Assembly (NCBI RefSeq): GCF_002220365.1
Contig: NZ_MTHB01000046.1
Span: forward strand, 158,472 to 222,471
Direction of reading: 5' to 3'
Source of the DNA: Caballeronia sordidicola
Lineage (GTDB): Bacteria > Pseudomonadota > Gammaproteobacteria > Burkholderiales > Burkholderiaceae
Length of the DNA stretch: 64,000 bases
A program made the position numbers and the translations under genes. The notes beneath the pieces were generated by a model. That model did not search any database, had not been told where the DNA came from, and worked only from the letters and a program-made list of their open reading frames with translations. Positions 16,191-25,966 of this stretch are shown here, piece by piece; position 1 is the stretch's first letter; each line of letters begins with the position of its first letter.

Positions 16191-17477
16191 ATGCAAGTCA
16201 CCGGTATGCTGCACGGAGCCAGGATGCTCCAGTTTGTCGACTTCCCGACCACCGAGGTGCTGGGACCCGACGCCAGCGAGGAGGAGATCAAGGCGCTGAT
16301 TGACACACACGGTCTGATCTTCATCAAGCCAGTGTTCAAGGGTGGTGTCGGCAAGAAGGGCAAGGCCGGCTTGATCGGTAAGGCGAGCGACCTGAAGACC
16401 GCGCTGAAGGAAAAGGAGCGCTTGTACTTTGTCGAGCACCGGGTCGGGCACACGGTGGCCAAGGCCAACGGCGTGACCTTCGAAGCCGGCGTGCCAGCCG
16501 AGCAAGAGGTCTACTTTTCGATCACAGACTCGACGCATTACCGCGCGCCGACAATGACGCTCACCCACCATGGCGGCATGGACATTGAGGAACTCGACAG
16601 GAGCCAGGTCGCGCAGATACCTTTTGACCCGCTCACCGGGTTGAAGGCCTTCGTCGTGGCCAACGCGCTGTCCGCGCTAGGTGCGCCCAAGCAGATCATC
16701 TCGCCGTTGGTGCAGCATCTGCCGAAGCTGTGGGAGCTGTATCACGACTACGGCATGACCACGCTCGAATTGAACCCTATCCGCATGCGCGTCGACAAGA
16801 AGGGACGCATGACCCCCGTGGCTTGCGATTTCAAATGCGGCTTCGACCGCGACGACCCGCGCTGGCGGCGGCTGAACCTGCCGGCAAGCCTGTTCGCGGT
16901 CGACTACTCAGACTTCGAGCAAGAGATCAATCAACTGCGCACGTACCAGGGCCAAAGCGACGTCTACGTGATCAACGCCGGGGGCACCATCCTCGCGCCG
17001 ACGTTCGGCGGAGGCGCCAATTCGCTCGTCACCCAGATGCTCGGCGACGACGCCATCATCTCCTCAGACTTCGGCGGCAACCCGCCTTACGAAAAAATGA
17101 AAGAGGTGGCACGTATCTGCTTCAAACACTGGATCAAGCAGACCAACGTCCTGTTCATCATCGGCGGAAAGTCGAACAACACTGATATTTTCGAGACCTT
17201 CCGCGCCATGGCCGACGCGCTGCGCGAACATTTCAGCCGGCATGGGGCCACGCCGCTGTACGTGGTGATCGGCCGCGGCGGCCCGAACCTTGTGCGCGGC
17301 ATGGGCGCGATGCGCGACACGCTCGATGCGCTCGGACTGCCCTATCGCTTCTTCGGGTTCGACTCGGACATGAGCGAGGTCGTGCTGCACGCCAAGAAGG
17401 TCGATGCATGGATGAAGTCCGGCGGTCGCGAGCAGGTAGCGGCCCGGCTCGGCATAGCGTCCAGCCAGGCCGTCTGA
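16191..17477 (+). CDS. aclB: ATP-citrate lyase small subunit-like (ATP-grasp, citrate-binding)
   Basis: A 428-residue protein like the N-terminal half of animal ATP-citrate lyase and the AclB subunit of split bacterial enzymes. The ATP-grasp part (about 1-240) includes GLIFIKPVFKGGVGKKGKAG, GMTTLELNPIRMRVDKKGRM and CDFKCGFDRDDPR. The citrate-binding part follows: VINAGGTILAPTFGGGANS, NVLFIIGGKSNNTDIFETFR and GRGGPNLVRGMGAMRDTL. With its partner it would cleave citrate, using ATP and CoA, to acetyl-CoA and oxaloacetate. AAGGGG precedes the ATG. It is sigma-54 driven by inference and followed 29 bases later by the large subunit. Sequence divergence means another hydroxy-acid substrate is possible. 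Confidence 0.8.
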   Translation: MQVTGMLHGARMLQFVDFPTTEVLGPDASEEEIKALIDTHGLIFIKPVFKGGVGKKGKAGLIGKASDLKTALKEKERLYFVEHRVGHTVAKANGVTFEAGVPAEQEVYFSITDSTHYRAPTMTLTHHGGMDIEELDRSQVAQIPFDPLTGLKAFVVANALSALGAPKQIISPLVQHLPKLWELYHDYGMTTLELNPIRMRVDKKGRMTPVACDFKCGFDRDDPRWRRLNLPASLFAVDYSDFEQEINQLRTYQGQSDVYVINAGGTILAPTFGGGANSLVTQMLGDDAIISSDFGGNPPYEKMKEVARICFKHWIKQTNVLFIIGGKSNNTDIFETFRAMADALREHFSRHGATPLYVVIGRGGPNLVRGMGAMRDTLDALGLPYRFFGFDSDMSEVVLHAKKVDAWMKSGGREQVAARLGIASSQAV

Positions 17478-17506
17478 AGCTTGCCCCCTCGCGTAAGGAG
17501 AGTGTC

Positions 17507-20206
17507 ATGTACAAGCAAGGTGTAGGCGATTTCAAGTATTTCGTCGGTACCAGTTCGCTGGCCAAGGTTGCCACGCGCGAAGATCGGGTCTGCGTCCTCA
17601 ACATCCTTGGAGGCGAGTCCAGCGATGTGACGCCGGTCGGCCATGTGTATTCAGGCGGCAACGTCGTGTTCGGCACCGCCCCGGGCAAGCGGGGCCAGGT
17701 GCTGGAAACGGCGCTTGGCGCAGTGCCGGTGTACAACAACGTGCTCGAAGGCATCACCGCCGGCCATCGCTTCAACTGCGGCGTGATCTACCTGCCGCCG
17801 GCAGCGGCGCGTGATGGCGTGGCCGAGCTGATCCGGGTCAATCCGGAGCTGAAGAAGATTTTCATCGTCACCGAGAAACTCGCCGTGCACGACTCGCGCG
17901 AGATCCGGGCGATGGGTCAGGCCAACGGCATCGACATCTTCGGTGGCAACAGCCTGGGCGTAGCCGATGCCTGGAATCAGGTTCGCATCGGCGGTGCGCT
18001 AGGCGGTGACCATCCAGAGGAAGCGCTGCGTAAAGGATCCATCGCGATCTTCTCCAACTCCGGTAATTTCACGACGACGATTGCGACGTATCTGCGCATG
18101 GCCGGCTGGGGCACTACGACCTCCATCTCCAGCGGCAAGGATGTCTACGTCCACTTCGCGGCGCCGGAGTTTGCGTTTGCACTGTCGAACGACGCGCGTA
18201 GCAAGGCTGCCGTGCTATATGTCGAGCCCGGCGGCTACTACGAGCTCGACGCGAACTTCACCAAGCCCGTGGTCGCGTGTGTCGTCGGGCGGTGGAAGTC
18301 CAAGCTGACCCGCTCGGTCGGGCATGCCGGCGCGATGGCCGGGGGCGCCGACGATGCCCTCAGCAAGGAAGGCTGGTTCTTGGAGAAATTCGGCGTGGAC
18401 GGCATCTTCACGCCCGAGCATCCCGTGTTCTCAGCCAAGGGCGCGCTCGTTACCAATATCGCCCACATCCCGGCTGCACTGACTGCGGTGATGGGCGAGA
18501 ACGCCTGCCGGCCGGACTTCGCGTCCGAGGGCAATCTCTCGCTTAAACCCTGGTTCGGCGCAAGCCACGGGCTGACGTTGCCGGCCGAACTCGACTTGCC
18601 CGTGGTTGAAGCCACCGCCCCTTACAACGAACAGGTCGCGGCGCTGAACCTGCAGATCGGGGCGGTGCCACCGCGCCAGACGATGAAGGACGCCTCAGGC
18701 GCCTCACAGATGGACTCGAAGACCCAGGTCACGAGCCTGTACGGCGTGTCGATGCTCGACGCCGCGCAGTACCCACTGGAAGCCAACGTCAGCCTGGCGC
18801 TGCTGCACGAGCCTGGCGGAGAAAACGACCGGCGCTTGATCAATGTCGCGATCGGCGCCGGTCTCAACCTGCACGGTCATCCGGCGCTCGCGGCAGCGCA
18901 GGCCGCGCGCGAAGCCGGTAACGCACCCAACACTGTGCTGGCTGCTGCCGCCAGCATCCTCGGGCCTCGCAGCCAGGGTCGGGCGCGGCAGGCCGCGCGG
19001 GTACTGATCGACGCTTTCGCGGCGGCCGGCATGGACGACGCACTGGACGAAAGCTTTGATACCCGCCTGATTACCATCGACGACCCTGGTCTGTTTGTTA
19101 GCGCCGAGCCCGACGCTCACGCACAAGCAATGCTCGCGGGCCTGCGCGCACGCGGCGCCAAGTCAGTGTTCGTGCAGTACCTGCAGACATTACCCGGTCA
19201 CCCCACAGCCGACGCGGTCCTCGCTGCGATCACGACCACCCTCGCCTGGGGTCCGTTGATGCGCAAGCGCGTCTCGCGGCTGACTGCCGAAAGCTTGCCT
19301 TGGTGGATGCGCCTGTTCGGCGCGTTGATCGGCGCCTCGGTGCAAGCAGACCAGCACCAGCCCGACAGTTTCTGCGGCATCGCGACGACCGATATCCTGC
19401 AGCAGCGGCCGATCAGCGAGGTAGCCTTCGTCGCGCTGCTCGGCCTCACGCCGCAGCCGGCCGACCTGTTCTCGTTCCAGGTGCTCGTGGGGCTACTGTT
19501 GTCAAACGGGCCCGGCACGATCTCGGCGCAGGGCGCCAAAGGCGCGGTCTCGGCCGACGGCCCCGAGGACCCCGAACGCGTGCAACTCAACAAAGGACTG
19601 ATCGGCTTCCTGACCCACACCGGTTACACCCACGGCGGCAACGGCTATGAGGGCATCGCTTTCCTGATCGAGCAGTTCAAGGACTCGGGCCTCGTCGATC
19701 CGGGCGACCCGGGTCATGGCATCGACCTGAAGGCGCTGGCCCTGAAATATGTCGAGGCCTATGCCCGCTACAAGTCGAACAAGAAGAACACCGGCAGCCT
19801 GGATATCCAGAAGATTCCGGGGATCAATCATCCCGTGTTCAAGGACAAACCCGTCAATCACGATCCGCGCGAGGTCTTCATTCGCGATCTGATGGCCGTG
19901 CGTCAGGAATATAACGTCTTCCACGACTTCTACGGCACGCTGGTGCAGACGTTGTTCGATGCAGGCGTGTCGCGCAACGTCTATTGCGTCAATGTCGATG
20001 CGGTGATTGCCGCGTTGCTGCTGAAGATGCTGTGGCAGCCGTACCGCAACGGCGAGTATTGCGGCGCGGCGCTGGAGACAGCGGCCTTTACGATCTTTCT
20101 CTACCCGCGCATGCTTGGCTGTGCGGCCGAAGTCGACGACCACATGAACCGCGGCCGCAACATGGACACCCGCACGCCGGCATCGCAGTGCCAGTTTGTC
20201 GCTTGA
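17507..20206 (+). CDS. aclA: ATP-citrate lyase large subunit-like (CoA ligase plus citryl-CoA lyase regions)
   Basis: An 899-residue partner of the gene at 16191. The N-terminal CoA-binding/ligase region (about 1-390) contains the phosphohistidine loop RSVGHAGAMAGG (His about 273) and FSNSGNFTTTIATYL. The C-terminal citrate-synthase-like region keeps the lyase pattern KIPGINHPVFKDKPVNHDPR (catalytic His) and NVYCVNVDAVIAALL (catalytic Asp). It is about 290 residues longer than the usual split AclA of around 600. The extra middle part (about 420-620) looks like a second, degenerate citrate-synthase-like segment. Expected role: citrate + CoA + ATP to acetyl-CoA + oxaloacetate in the cytoplasm. 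Confidence 0.78.
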   Translation: MYKQGVGDFKYFVGTSSLAKVATREDRVCVLNILGGESSDVTPVGHVYSGGNVVFGTAPGKRGQVLETALGAVPVYNNVLEGITAGHRFNCGVIYLPPAAARDGVAELIRVNPELKKIFIVTEKLAVHDSREIRAMGQANGIDIFGGNSLGVADAWNQVRIGGALGGDHPEEALRKGSIAIFSNSGNFTTTIATYLRMAGWGTTTSISSGKDVYVHFAAPEFAFALSNDARSKAAVLYVEPGGYYELDANFTKPVVACVVGRWKSKLTRSVGHAGAMAGGADDALSKEGWFLEKFGVDGIFTPEHPVFSAKGALVTNIAHIPAALTAVMGENACRPDFASEGNLSLKPWFGASHGLTLPAELDLPVVEATAPYNEQVAALNLQIGAVPPRQTMKDASGASQMDSKTQVTSLYGVSMLDAAQYPLEANVSLALLHEPGGENDRRLINVAIGAGLNLHGHPALAAAQAAREAGNAPNTVLAAAASILGPRSQGRARQAARVLIDAFAAAGMDDALDESFDTRLITIDDPGLFVSAEPDAHAQAMLAGLRARGAKSVFVQYLQTLPGHPTADAVLAAITTTLAWGPLMRKRVSRLTAESLPWWMRLFGALIGASVQADQHQPDSFCGIATTDILQQRPISEVAFVALLGLTPQPADLFSFQVLVGLLLSNGPGTISAQGAKGAVSADGPEDPERVQLNKGLIGFLTHTGYTHGGNGYEGIAFLIEQFKDSGLVDPGDPGHGIDLKALALKYVEAYARYKSNKKNTGSLDIQKIPGINHPVFKDKPVNHDPREVFIRDLMAVRQEYNVFHDFYGTLVQTLFDAGVSRNVYCVNVDAVIAALLLKMLWQPYRNGEYCGAALETAAFTIFLYPRMLGCAAEVDDHMNRGRNMDTRTPASQCQFVA

Positions 20207-20293
20207 CTACGTGTGACCGCAAGTCCGGATCGGCATGGCCTGCGGCGGGTCATGCCGGCCCAGCACAAGATGCAGATTCTGGAGACGGCGAAA

Positions 20294-21592
20294 ATGTCGA
20301 ACGCTAACGCAACACAATCCAAATTCGGAATGGTTGTCCGGGTGACCAGCGGCAATTTCCTGGAGATGTTCGATTTCTTCCTGTTTGGCTTTTACGCAAC
20401 CTACATTGCCAAGACCTATTTCCCGGCCGACAGCGAATTCGCCTCGCTGATGCTGACATTCGGCACGTTCGGCGCGGGCTTCATCATGCGGCCCGTCGGC
20501 GCGATTGTTTTAGGCGCCTACATCGACAAGGTGGGCCGCCGGCAAGGACTGATCACGACGCTGGCCATCATGGCGATGGGTACCGTGCTGGTGGCGTTCG
20601 TGCCGGGGTATCTGACCATCGGCTTGTTCGCACCTCTACTGGTGCTGATCGGCCGGTTGCTGCAGGGCTTCTCGGCTGGGGTGGAATTGGGCGGCGTTTC
20701 GGTTTATCTCGCTGAAATGGCGACGCCAGGTCACAAGGGCTTCTATGTGAGCTGGCAGTCGGCCAGCCAGCAGGCGGCGATCATCGTGGCCGCCGTCATC
20801 GGCTATACCCTGAGCGCCACAATGGGGCAGGCGATGATTGCCGCATGGGGCTGGCGGATTCCGTTCTTCATCGGTTGCATGATCGTGCCGTTTCTCTTCG
20901 TGATCCGTCGTTCGCTGCAGGAAACCGAGGAGTTCACCGCTCGCAAGCACAGGCCGAACGCGAGCGAAATTTTCCGCTCGATGATGCGCAACTGGGGAAT
21001 CGTATTAGCCGGGATGATGCTGGTTGTGATGACCACGGTGTCGTTCTACCTGATCACAATCTATACGCCGACCTTCGGGCGCAGCGTGCTGAAGCTCTCG
21101 GCGGAAGACAGCCTGATCGTCACGTTCTGCATCGGCGTATCGAACCTGTTCTGGTTGCCGGTGATGGGCGCCTTGTCCGATCGCGTTGGACGCAAGCCGC
21201 TGCTGATCGGTTTTACGCTGCTAACCATCCTGACCGCTTATCCGGTCATGGTCTGGCTGGTCGACGGTCCGACGTTCCAGAAGATGTTGATTGCCGAGTT
21301 GTGGCTGTCTTTTCTTTACGGCAGCTATAACGGGGCCATGGTCGTCGCGCTCACCGAGGTGATGCCGGTCGACGTTCGAACCTCGGGGTTTTCGCTCGCG
21401 TACAGCCTGGCGACTGCGATCTTCGGGGGCTTCACTCCGGTCATTTTGACCTTCCTGATTCAGGTGACGAACAACAAAGGCGCGCCAGGCTTGTGGATGA
21501 GTTTCGCTGCCGTGTGCGGCCTGATCGGGACCCTGGTGCTTTACCGGCGAAGCGCGGTAGCTAAACGGGAGCAGTTGTCGCTGACGGCGTGA
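20294..21592 (+). CDS. citA: Citrate/H+ symporter, MHS family (CitA/CitH-like)
   Basis: A 432-residue major-facilitator carrier with 12 membrane segments. It is strikingly like enterobacterial citrate-proton symporters: [77 protein letters not shown] and [20 protein letters not shown]. It would bring citrate into the cytoplasm directly for the citrate lyase encoded upstream (87 bases between). ATG at 20294 begins [12 protein letters not shown] lies upstream. Other MHS members carry dicarboxylates or betaines, but the match to citrate carriers is the closest I can see. Confidence 0.85.
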   Translation: MSNANATQSKFGMVVRVTSGNFLEMFDFFLFGFYATYIAKTYFPADSEFASLMLTFGTFGAGFIMRPVGAIVLGAYIDKVGRRQGLITTLAIMAMGTVLVAFVPGYLTIGLFAPLLVLIGRLLQGFSAGVELGGVSVYLAEMATPGHKGFYVSWQSASQQAAIIVAAVIGYTLSATMGQAMIAAWGWRIPFFIGCMIVPFLFVIRRSLQETEEFTARKHRPNASEIFRSMMRNWGIVLAGMMLVVMTTVSFYLITIYTPTFGRSVLKLSAEDSLIVTFCIGVSNLFWLPVMGALSDRVGRKPLLIGFTLLTILTAYPVMVWLVDGPTFQKMLIAELWLSFLYGSYNGAMVVALTEVMPVDVRTSGFSLAYSLATAIFGGFTPVILTFLIQVTNNKGAPGLWMSFAAVCGLIGTLVLYRRSAVAKREQLSLTA

Positions 21593-21655
21593 TCGCGCGG
21601 GATTTTATGCAGTGTGCATTTATACAAGCTCCCTGAGTCATTTATATGGATAACT

Positions 21656-22891
21656 ATGCTTTATCAATTGCACGAACAGAATCGCTTTTTTCTAGCACCC
21701 TTCCTGCAATGGGCAAATGCATGGGCCAAATTGCTTGTCGATCCTGTCTCGCCAGTGGCGCGCATACCGCTTGTGCGCCATATCGCGGCTGGTTACGAGT
21801 TGATGTATCGGCTCGGCAAGGAATATGAAAAACCGCAATTTGCGATTTCCACAACACTGGTCGACGGCAAGTTAGTCGCCGTTTCAGAAGAGGTTGCCCT
21901 TAAGAAGGCTTTTTGCACGCTGCTGCATTTCAGGAAAAATCTAAGCGACGAGGAATTGACCGCACCGCATCGCCCCAAGGTGCTGCTTGTAGCGCCTTTA
22001 TCGGGCCATCATTCGACCTTGCTGCGTGACACCGTGCATGGCTTGCTGCCGAACCATGATGTCTACATTACCGACTGGACCGATGCGCGGATGGTGCCCT
22101 TGTCCGAGGGCGCGTTTCATTTGCATGACTACGTTTATTACGTGCAGGATTTCATTCGATTGCTCGGCCCCGACCTGCATGTCATCTCGGTCTGCCAGCC
22201 GACGGTTCCGGTGCTGGCGGCCATCGCGCTAATGGCGAGCGCCGGCGACACGAAATTGCCGAAAACGATGACCATGATGGGCGGCCCCATCGACCCGCGC
22301 AAATCGCCTACGCAGGTGAACGCGCTGGCGACAGAAAAACCGCACTCATGGTTTGTGAACAGCGTGATCTACCGCGTTCCGTCCAGCCATCCGGGATCCG
22401 GGCGCAGGGTGTATCCGGGCTTCCTCCAGCATGCCGGTTTCGTTGCGATGAATCCCGAGCGCCATGCGCAAAGTCATCGGGAATTTCACGAGCATCTGAT
22501 CAAGGGCGAGGACGAACTAGCCGAAGAACATCGCAAGTTCTACAACGAATATAACGCGGTGCTGGATATGCCAGCCGAGTATTACCTGGAAACAATCCGA
22601 ACCGTCTTCCAGGAATTCAGCCTGCCCAAGGGAACCTGGCAGGTCGGGGAAAAACTGGTACGTCCGCAGGACATCGAAGGGGTCGCCCTGTTCACCATTG
22701 AAGGTGAGCTCGACGACATTTCCGGTTCCGGCCAGACGCATGCGGCGCACGATCTATGCACTGCGATTCCAGATGCGAAGCGGCGGCAATTCACCGCACC
22801 GCAATGCGGGCATTTCGGCATTTTTTCGGGGCGCCGCTGGCGGGAAATGATTTGCCCAAGGATTGGTGAATTCATCCGGACGCATTCCTGA
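21656..22891 (+). CDS. phaZ: Intracellular polyhydroxybutyrate depolymerase (PhaZ)
   Basis: A 411-residue member of the intracellular PHB depolymerase family. It starts MLYQLHEQNRFFLAP, the typical PhaZ opening. The nucleophile is a cysteine in SVCQPTVPVLAA (Cys about 180), as in the PhaZ of Cupriavidus, followed by MMGGPIDPRKSPTQVN. C-terminal LFTIEGELDDISGSGQTHAA and APQCGHFGIFSGRRWREMI supply the Asp and His of the triad. It degrades stored PHB to hydroxybutyrate units. It is the last gene of the citrate operon, followed by a strong terminator, so storage breakdown is encoded next to citrate cleavage. Confidence 0.93.
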   Translation: MLYQLHEQNRFFLAPFLQWANAWAKLLVDPVSPVARIPLVRHIAAGYELMYRLGKEYEKPQFAISTTLVDGKLVAVSEEVALKKAFCTLLHFRKNLSDEELTAPHRPKVLLVAPLSGHHSTLLRDTVHGLLPNHDVYITDWTDARMVPLSEGAFHLHDYVYYVQDFIRLLGPDLHVISVCQPTVPVLAAIALMASAGDTKLPKTMTMMGGPIDPRKSPTQVNALATEKPHSWFVNSVIYRVPSSHPGSGRRVYPGFLQHAGFVAMNPERHAQSHREFHEHLIKGEDELAEEHRKFYNEYNAVLDMPAEYYLETIRTVFQEFSLPKGTWQVGEKLVRPQDIEGVALFTIEGELDDISGSGQTHAAHDLCTAIPDAKRRQFTAPQCGHFGIFSGRRWREMICPRIGEFIRTHS

Positions 22892-22915
22892 GTCTTGCAC
22901 GTCGATGCACGCAAG

Positions 22916-22949
22916 AGCCGTTTTCGCGTGAAGTGAAAACGGCTTTTTT
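22916..22949 (+). terminator. Rho-independent terminator after phaZ
   Basis: AGCCGTTTTC (22916-22925) pairs with GAAAACGGCT (22935-22944), followed by a run of T. It closes the citrate-lyase-phaZ transcription unit. Confidence 0.93.
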
Positions 22950-23148
22950 GCGCGCTGGGGTTAGGCGTGTATTGAGCGCTGGAAGTGGGGTCTATTTTTT
23001 ATAGCGTATCAATGATTTGGCGAACCCAGCTTTTTTGCAGGCTTCGCAATTACCCTGATCCGCGTGCACGGAAAACCAGACGAGGCCCCTACTGCTATTC
23101 CGACGTGTCGTTCTGGTGCGTCCATGTTTTCTGTAGCAACTCCAGCTT

Positions 23149-23164
23149 AATCAATGACTTGATC
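23149..23164 (+). promoter_or_regulatory. IHF-binding site upstream of aceE
   Basis: AATCAATGACTTG again matches WATCAANNNNTTR fully, 40 bases (centre to centre) upstream of the sigma-54 promoter, exactly as in the citrate-lyase leader. The region 22985-23148 upstream holds no gene and shares conserved blocks with 15700-15810. Confidence 0.7.
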
Positions 23165-23188
23165 TACGCGTTTCATCCCGGCCGCGCT

Positions 23189-23205
23189 TGGCATGGCCAT
23201 TGCAT
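23189..23205 (+). promoter_or_regulatory. Sigma-54 (-24/-12) promoter of the aceE operon
   Basis: TGGCATGGCCATTGCAT has the GG-N10-GC spacing required by RpoN. It differs from the copy at 15853 by one base. Predicted start near 23215, about 50 bases before aceE. It could drive the long co-directional run beginning with aceE. Confidence 0.8.
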
Positions 23206-23263
23206 TATTGACGGGACAATGTGCCGCGCCGACCACGGACGCGAAACGATAAGTGGAGACAAG

Positions 23264-25945
23264 ATGAACGCCAACGATGACCTCGACCCGCTCGAGACCA
23301 GCGAGTGGATGGACGCCCTGCGCGCGGTTCAGGCGCATCGCGGAATCCCGCGAGCCCGCTACCTCGTCACCCGTGTAGTGGAACAGGCACAGCGAGAAGG
23401 GACATACGCGCCCCAGTCGCTGAACACGGCCTACAAGAACACCATCGCGCCTGAGCAGGAAGAGCGCTCGCCCGGCGATCGCGCGATCGAGCATCGGCTG
23501 CGCTCCATCATCCGATGGAACGCGATGGCCATCATCCTGCGGGCCAACAAGGACAGTTCGGAACTGGGCGGCCACATCGCCAGCTTCCAGTCCGCGGCCA
23601 CGCTGTATGACATCGGCTTCGGACACTTCTGGCATGCACCGACAGAGACCCATGGCGGCGACCTGATCTATATCCAGGGGCACAGTTCGCCGGGCATTTA
23701 TGCGCGTGCTTTTGTCGAAGGGCGGCTGAGCGAAGAGCAACTGCTCGGTTACCGTCAGGAAACCGGCGGCAAGGGCATCCCCTCATATCCGCATCCGTGG
23801 CTGATGCCGGATTTCTGGCAGTTCCCAACCGTGTCGATGGGCCTGGGTCCGTTAATGGCGATCTACCAGGCGCGCTTCCTCAAATACCTGCAGGGCCGCA
23901 GCCTTGCCGACACCACACCGCGCAAGGTCTGGGCCTTCATGGGTGATGGCGAGATGGACGAACCCGAATCGCTGGGCGCAATCTCGCTGGCCGGCCGCGA
24001 GCGGCTGGACAACCTGATCTTCGTCATTAACTGCAATCTGCAGCGGCTCGACGGCCCGGTGCGCGGCAACGGCAAGATCGTGCAGGAACTGGAGTCTGTC
24101 TTTCGCGGCGCGGGCTGGAACGTCATCAAGGTGTTGTGGGGAGGCGGCTGGGACAAGCTGCTCGCGAAAGACAAGAGCGGCCTGTTGCTCAAGCGCATGG
24201 AAGAGTGCGTCGACGGCGAATACCAGGACTTCAAGAGCAAGAGCGGCGCTTATGTGCGCGAGCATTTCTTCGGCAAGTACGAGGAACTCGCTGCGCTGGT
24301 TGCCGACATGAGTGACGACGAGATATGGGGCCTGACGCGCGGCGGCCACGATCCCGACAAGGTGTTCGCCGCCTACGCCGCAGCGGTCAAGCACACGGGC
24401 CAGCCGACGCTGATCCTGCCCAAGACCGTCAAGGGTTACGGCATGGGCGAGTCGGGTGAGGGGCAGATGATCGCCCACCAGGCCAAGAAGATGACCCAGG
24501 ACGCGCTGCGCAGTTTCCGCGACCGTTTCCAGATTCCGGTCGCCGACGAAGATCTCGCCAACATACCGTTCATCAAGCTGCCGGAGGACAGCCCCGAGAT
24601 GAAGTACCTGCGTGCGCACCGCGAAGCGTTGGGCGGCTACTTGCCGCAGCGCCGGCGCCGCTCCACCTCGCTCCAGATTCCGCCGCTCGACACCTTCAAG
24701 CGCCTGCTCGAACCCACCGGCGCACGCGAGATCTCCACCACCATGGCATTCGTGCAGATGCTGGGCACCCTGGTGCGCGACAAGGCGATAGGCAAGCACG
24801 TCGTGCCCATCGTGCCGGATGAGTCACGCACCTTCGGCATGGAAGGGATGTTTCGCCAGCTCGGCATCTATTCGTCGGTGGGACAGCTCTACAAGCCGCA
24901 GGATGCGGACCAGTTGATGTATTACCGTGAGTCGAAGGACGGTCAGGTACTGCAGGAAGGCATCAACGAAGGCGGCGCGATGTCGAGCTGGATCGTCGCG
25001 GCCACCTCGTACAGCACGAGCAACGTGCCGATGATCCCGTTCTACATCTACTACTCCATGTTCGGGCTGCAGCGCGTGGGCGACCTCGCGTGGTTGGCGG
25101 GCGATATCCGCGCACGCGGCTTCCTGCTGGGCGGCACCGCCGGGCGCACCACGCTCAATGGCGAGGGCCTGCAGCATGAGGACGGTCACAGCCACATCAT
25201 CGCCGGCACGATCCCTAACTGCATCTCGTACGACCCGACGTTCGCCTATGAAGTAGTGACCATCGTGCGCGAAGGCCTGCGGCGCATGTTTGAGCAACAG
25301 GAGGATGTTTTCTACTACATCACCTTGATGAACGAGAACTATCCCCACCCCGGTCTCGCCGATGCCGGCGCGGGTGCGGAGCAAGGCATCCTCAAGGGGT
25401 TGTACAAGCTGCAGGACGGCGGCAAGACGCTCCAGAAGGGAAAGCGTGTACAGCTCATGGGCAGCGGCACCATCCTGCGCGAAGTGATCGCTGCGGCGGA
25501 CCTCCTCAAGAATGACTTCAAGATCACGGCCGATGTCTGGAGTGCGACGAGCTTCAACGAGCTGCGTCGCGACGGCATGGCGACACAACGCTGGAACCTG
25601 CTGCATCCCACCCAGCCTCCCCGCAAGAGCTGGCTTGAAAGCAACCTCGAAGGCCACGAAGGACCGGTCATTGCCTCGACCGACTACATGCGTGCCTACG
25701 CCGACCAGGTACGTGAGCAGGTCCAGAACAGCGGCCGCCGATTTACTGTCCTGGGCACTGACGGCTTCGGACGCAGTGACTACCGTGCCAAGCTGCGGTG
25801 CTTCTTCGAGGTGGATCGCTTCTATGTCGCGGTGGCCGCGCTGAAGTCCCTGGCCGACGACGGCGTGATCGCACCGCAGGTCGTAGCCGAGGCCATCACC
25901 CAGTACGGCCTGGACACCGAGCGCGCTGCGCCGTGGACTGTTTGA
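23264..25945 (+). CDS. aceE: Pyruvate dehydrogenase E1 component, homodimeric type
   Basis: An 893-residue thiamine-diphosphate enzyme that decarboxylates pyruvate and acetylates the lipoyl arm of E2. Features: HIASFQSAATLYDIGFGHFW, YIQGHSSPGIYARAF, the ThDP motif region GDGEMDEPESLGAISLAGRE through NCNLQRLDGPVRGNG, and the C-terminal GTDGFGRSD. Length is normal for AceE. ATG at 23264 has GTGGAGAC upstream. It leads the E1-E2-E3 operon under a sigma-54 promoter. The genome almost certainly has a housekeeping PDH elsewhere, so this is probably a condition-specific copy; that cannot be checked in this window. A decayed copy of its 5' end lies at 15928. Confidence 0.95.
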   Translation: MNANDDLDPLETSEWMDALRAVQAHRGIPRARYLVTRVVEQAQREGTYAPQSLNTAYKNTIAPEQEERSPGDRAIEHRLRSIIRWNAMAIILRANKDSSELGGHIASFQSAATLYDIGFGHFWHAPTETHGGDLIYIQGHSSPGIYARAFVEGRLSEEQLLGYRQETGGKGIPSYPHPWLMPDFWQFPTVSMGLGPLMAIYQARFLKYLQGRSLADTTPRKVWAFMGDGEMDEPESLGAISLAGRERLDNLIFVINCNLQRLDGPVRGNGKIVQELESVFRGAGWNVIKVLWGGGWDKLLAKDKSGLLLKRMEECVDGEYQDFKSKSGAYVREHFFGKYEELAALVADMSDDEIWGLTRGGHDPDKVFAAYAAAVKHTGQPTLILPKTVKGYGMGESGEGQMIAHQAKKMTQDALRSFRDRFQIPVADEDLANIPFIKLPEDSPEMKYLRAHREALGGYLPQRRRRSTSLQIPPLDTFKRLLEPTGAREISTTMAFVQMLGTLVRDKAIGKHVVPIVPDESRTFGMEGMFRQLGIYSSVGQLYKPQDADQLMYYRESKDGQVLQEGINEGGAMSSWIVAATSYSTSNVPMIPFYIYYSMFGLQRVGDLAWLAGDIRARGFLLGGTAGRTTLNGEGLQHEDGHSHIIAGTIPNCISYDPTFAYEVVTIVREGLRRMFEQQEDVFYYITLMNENYPHPGLADAGAGAEQGILKGLYKLQDGGKTLQKGKRVQLMGSGTILREVIAAADLLKNDFKITADVWSATSFNELRRDGMATQRWNLLHPTQPPRKSWLESNLEGHEGPVIASTDYMRAYADQVREQVQNSGRRFTVLGTDGFGRSDYRAKLRCFFEVDRFYVAVAALKSLADDGVIAPQVVAEAITQYGLDTERAAPWTV

Positions 25946-25966
25946 CACGATGAGGATTCCATCACT

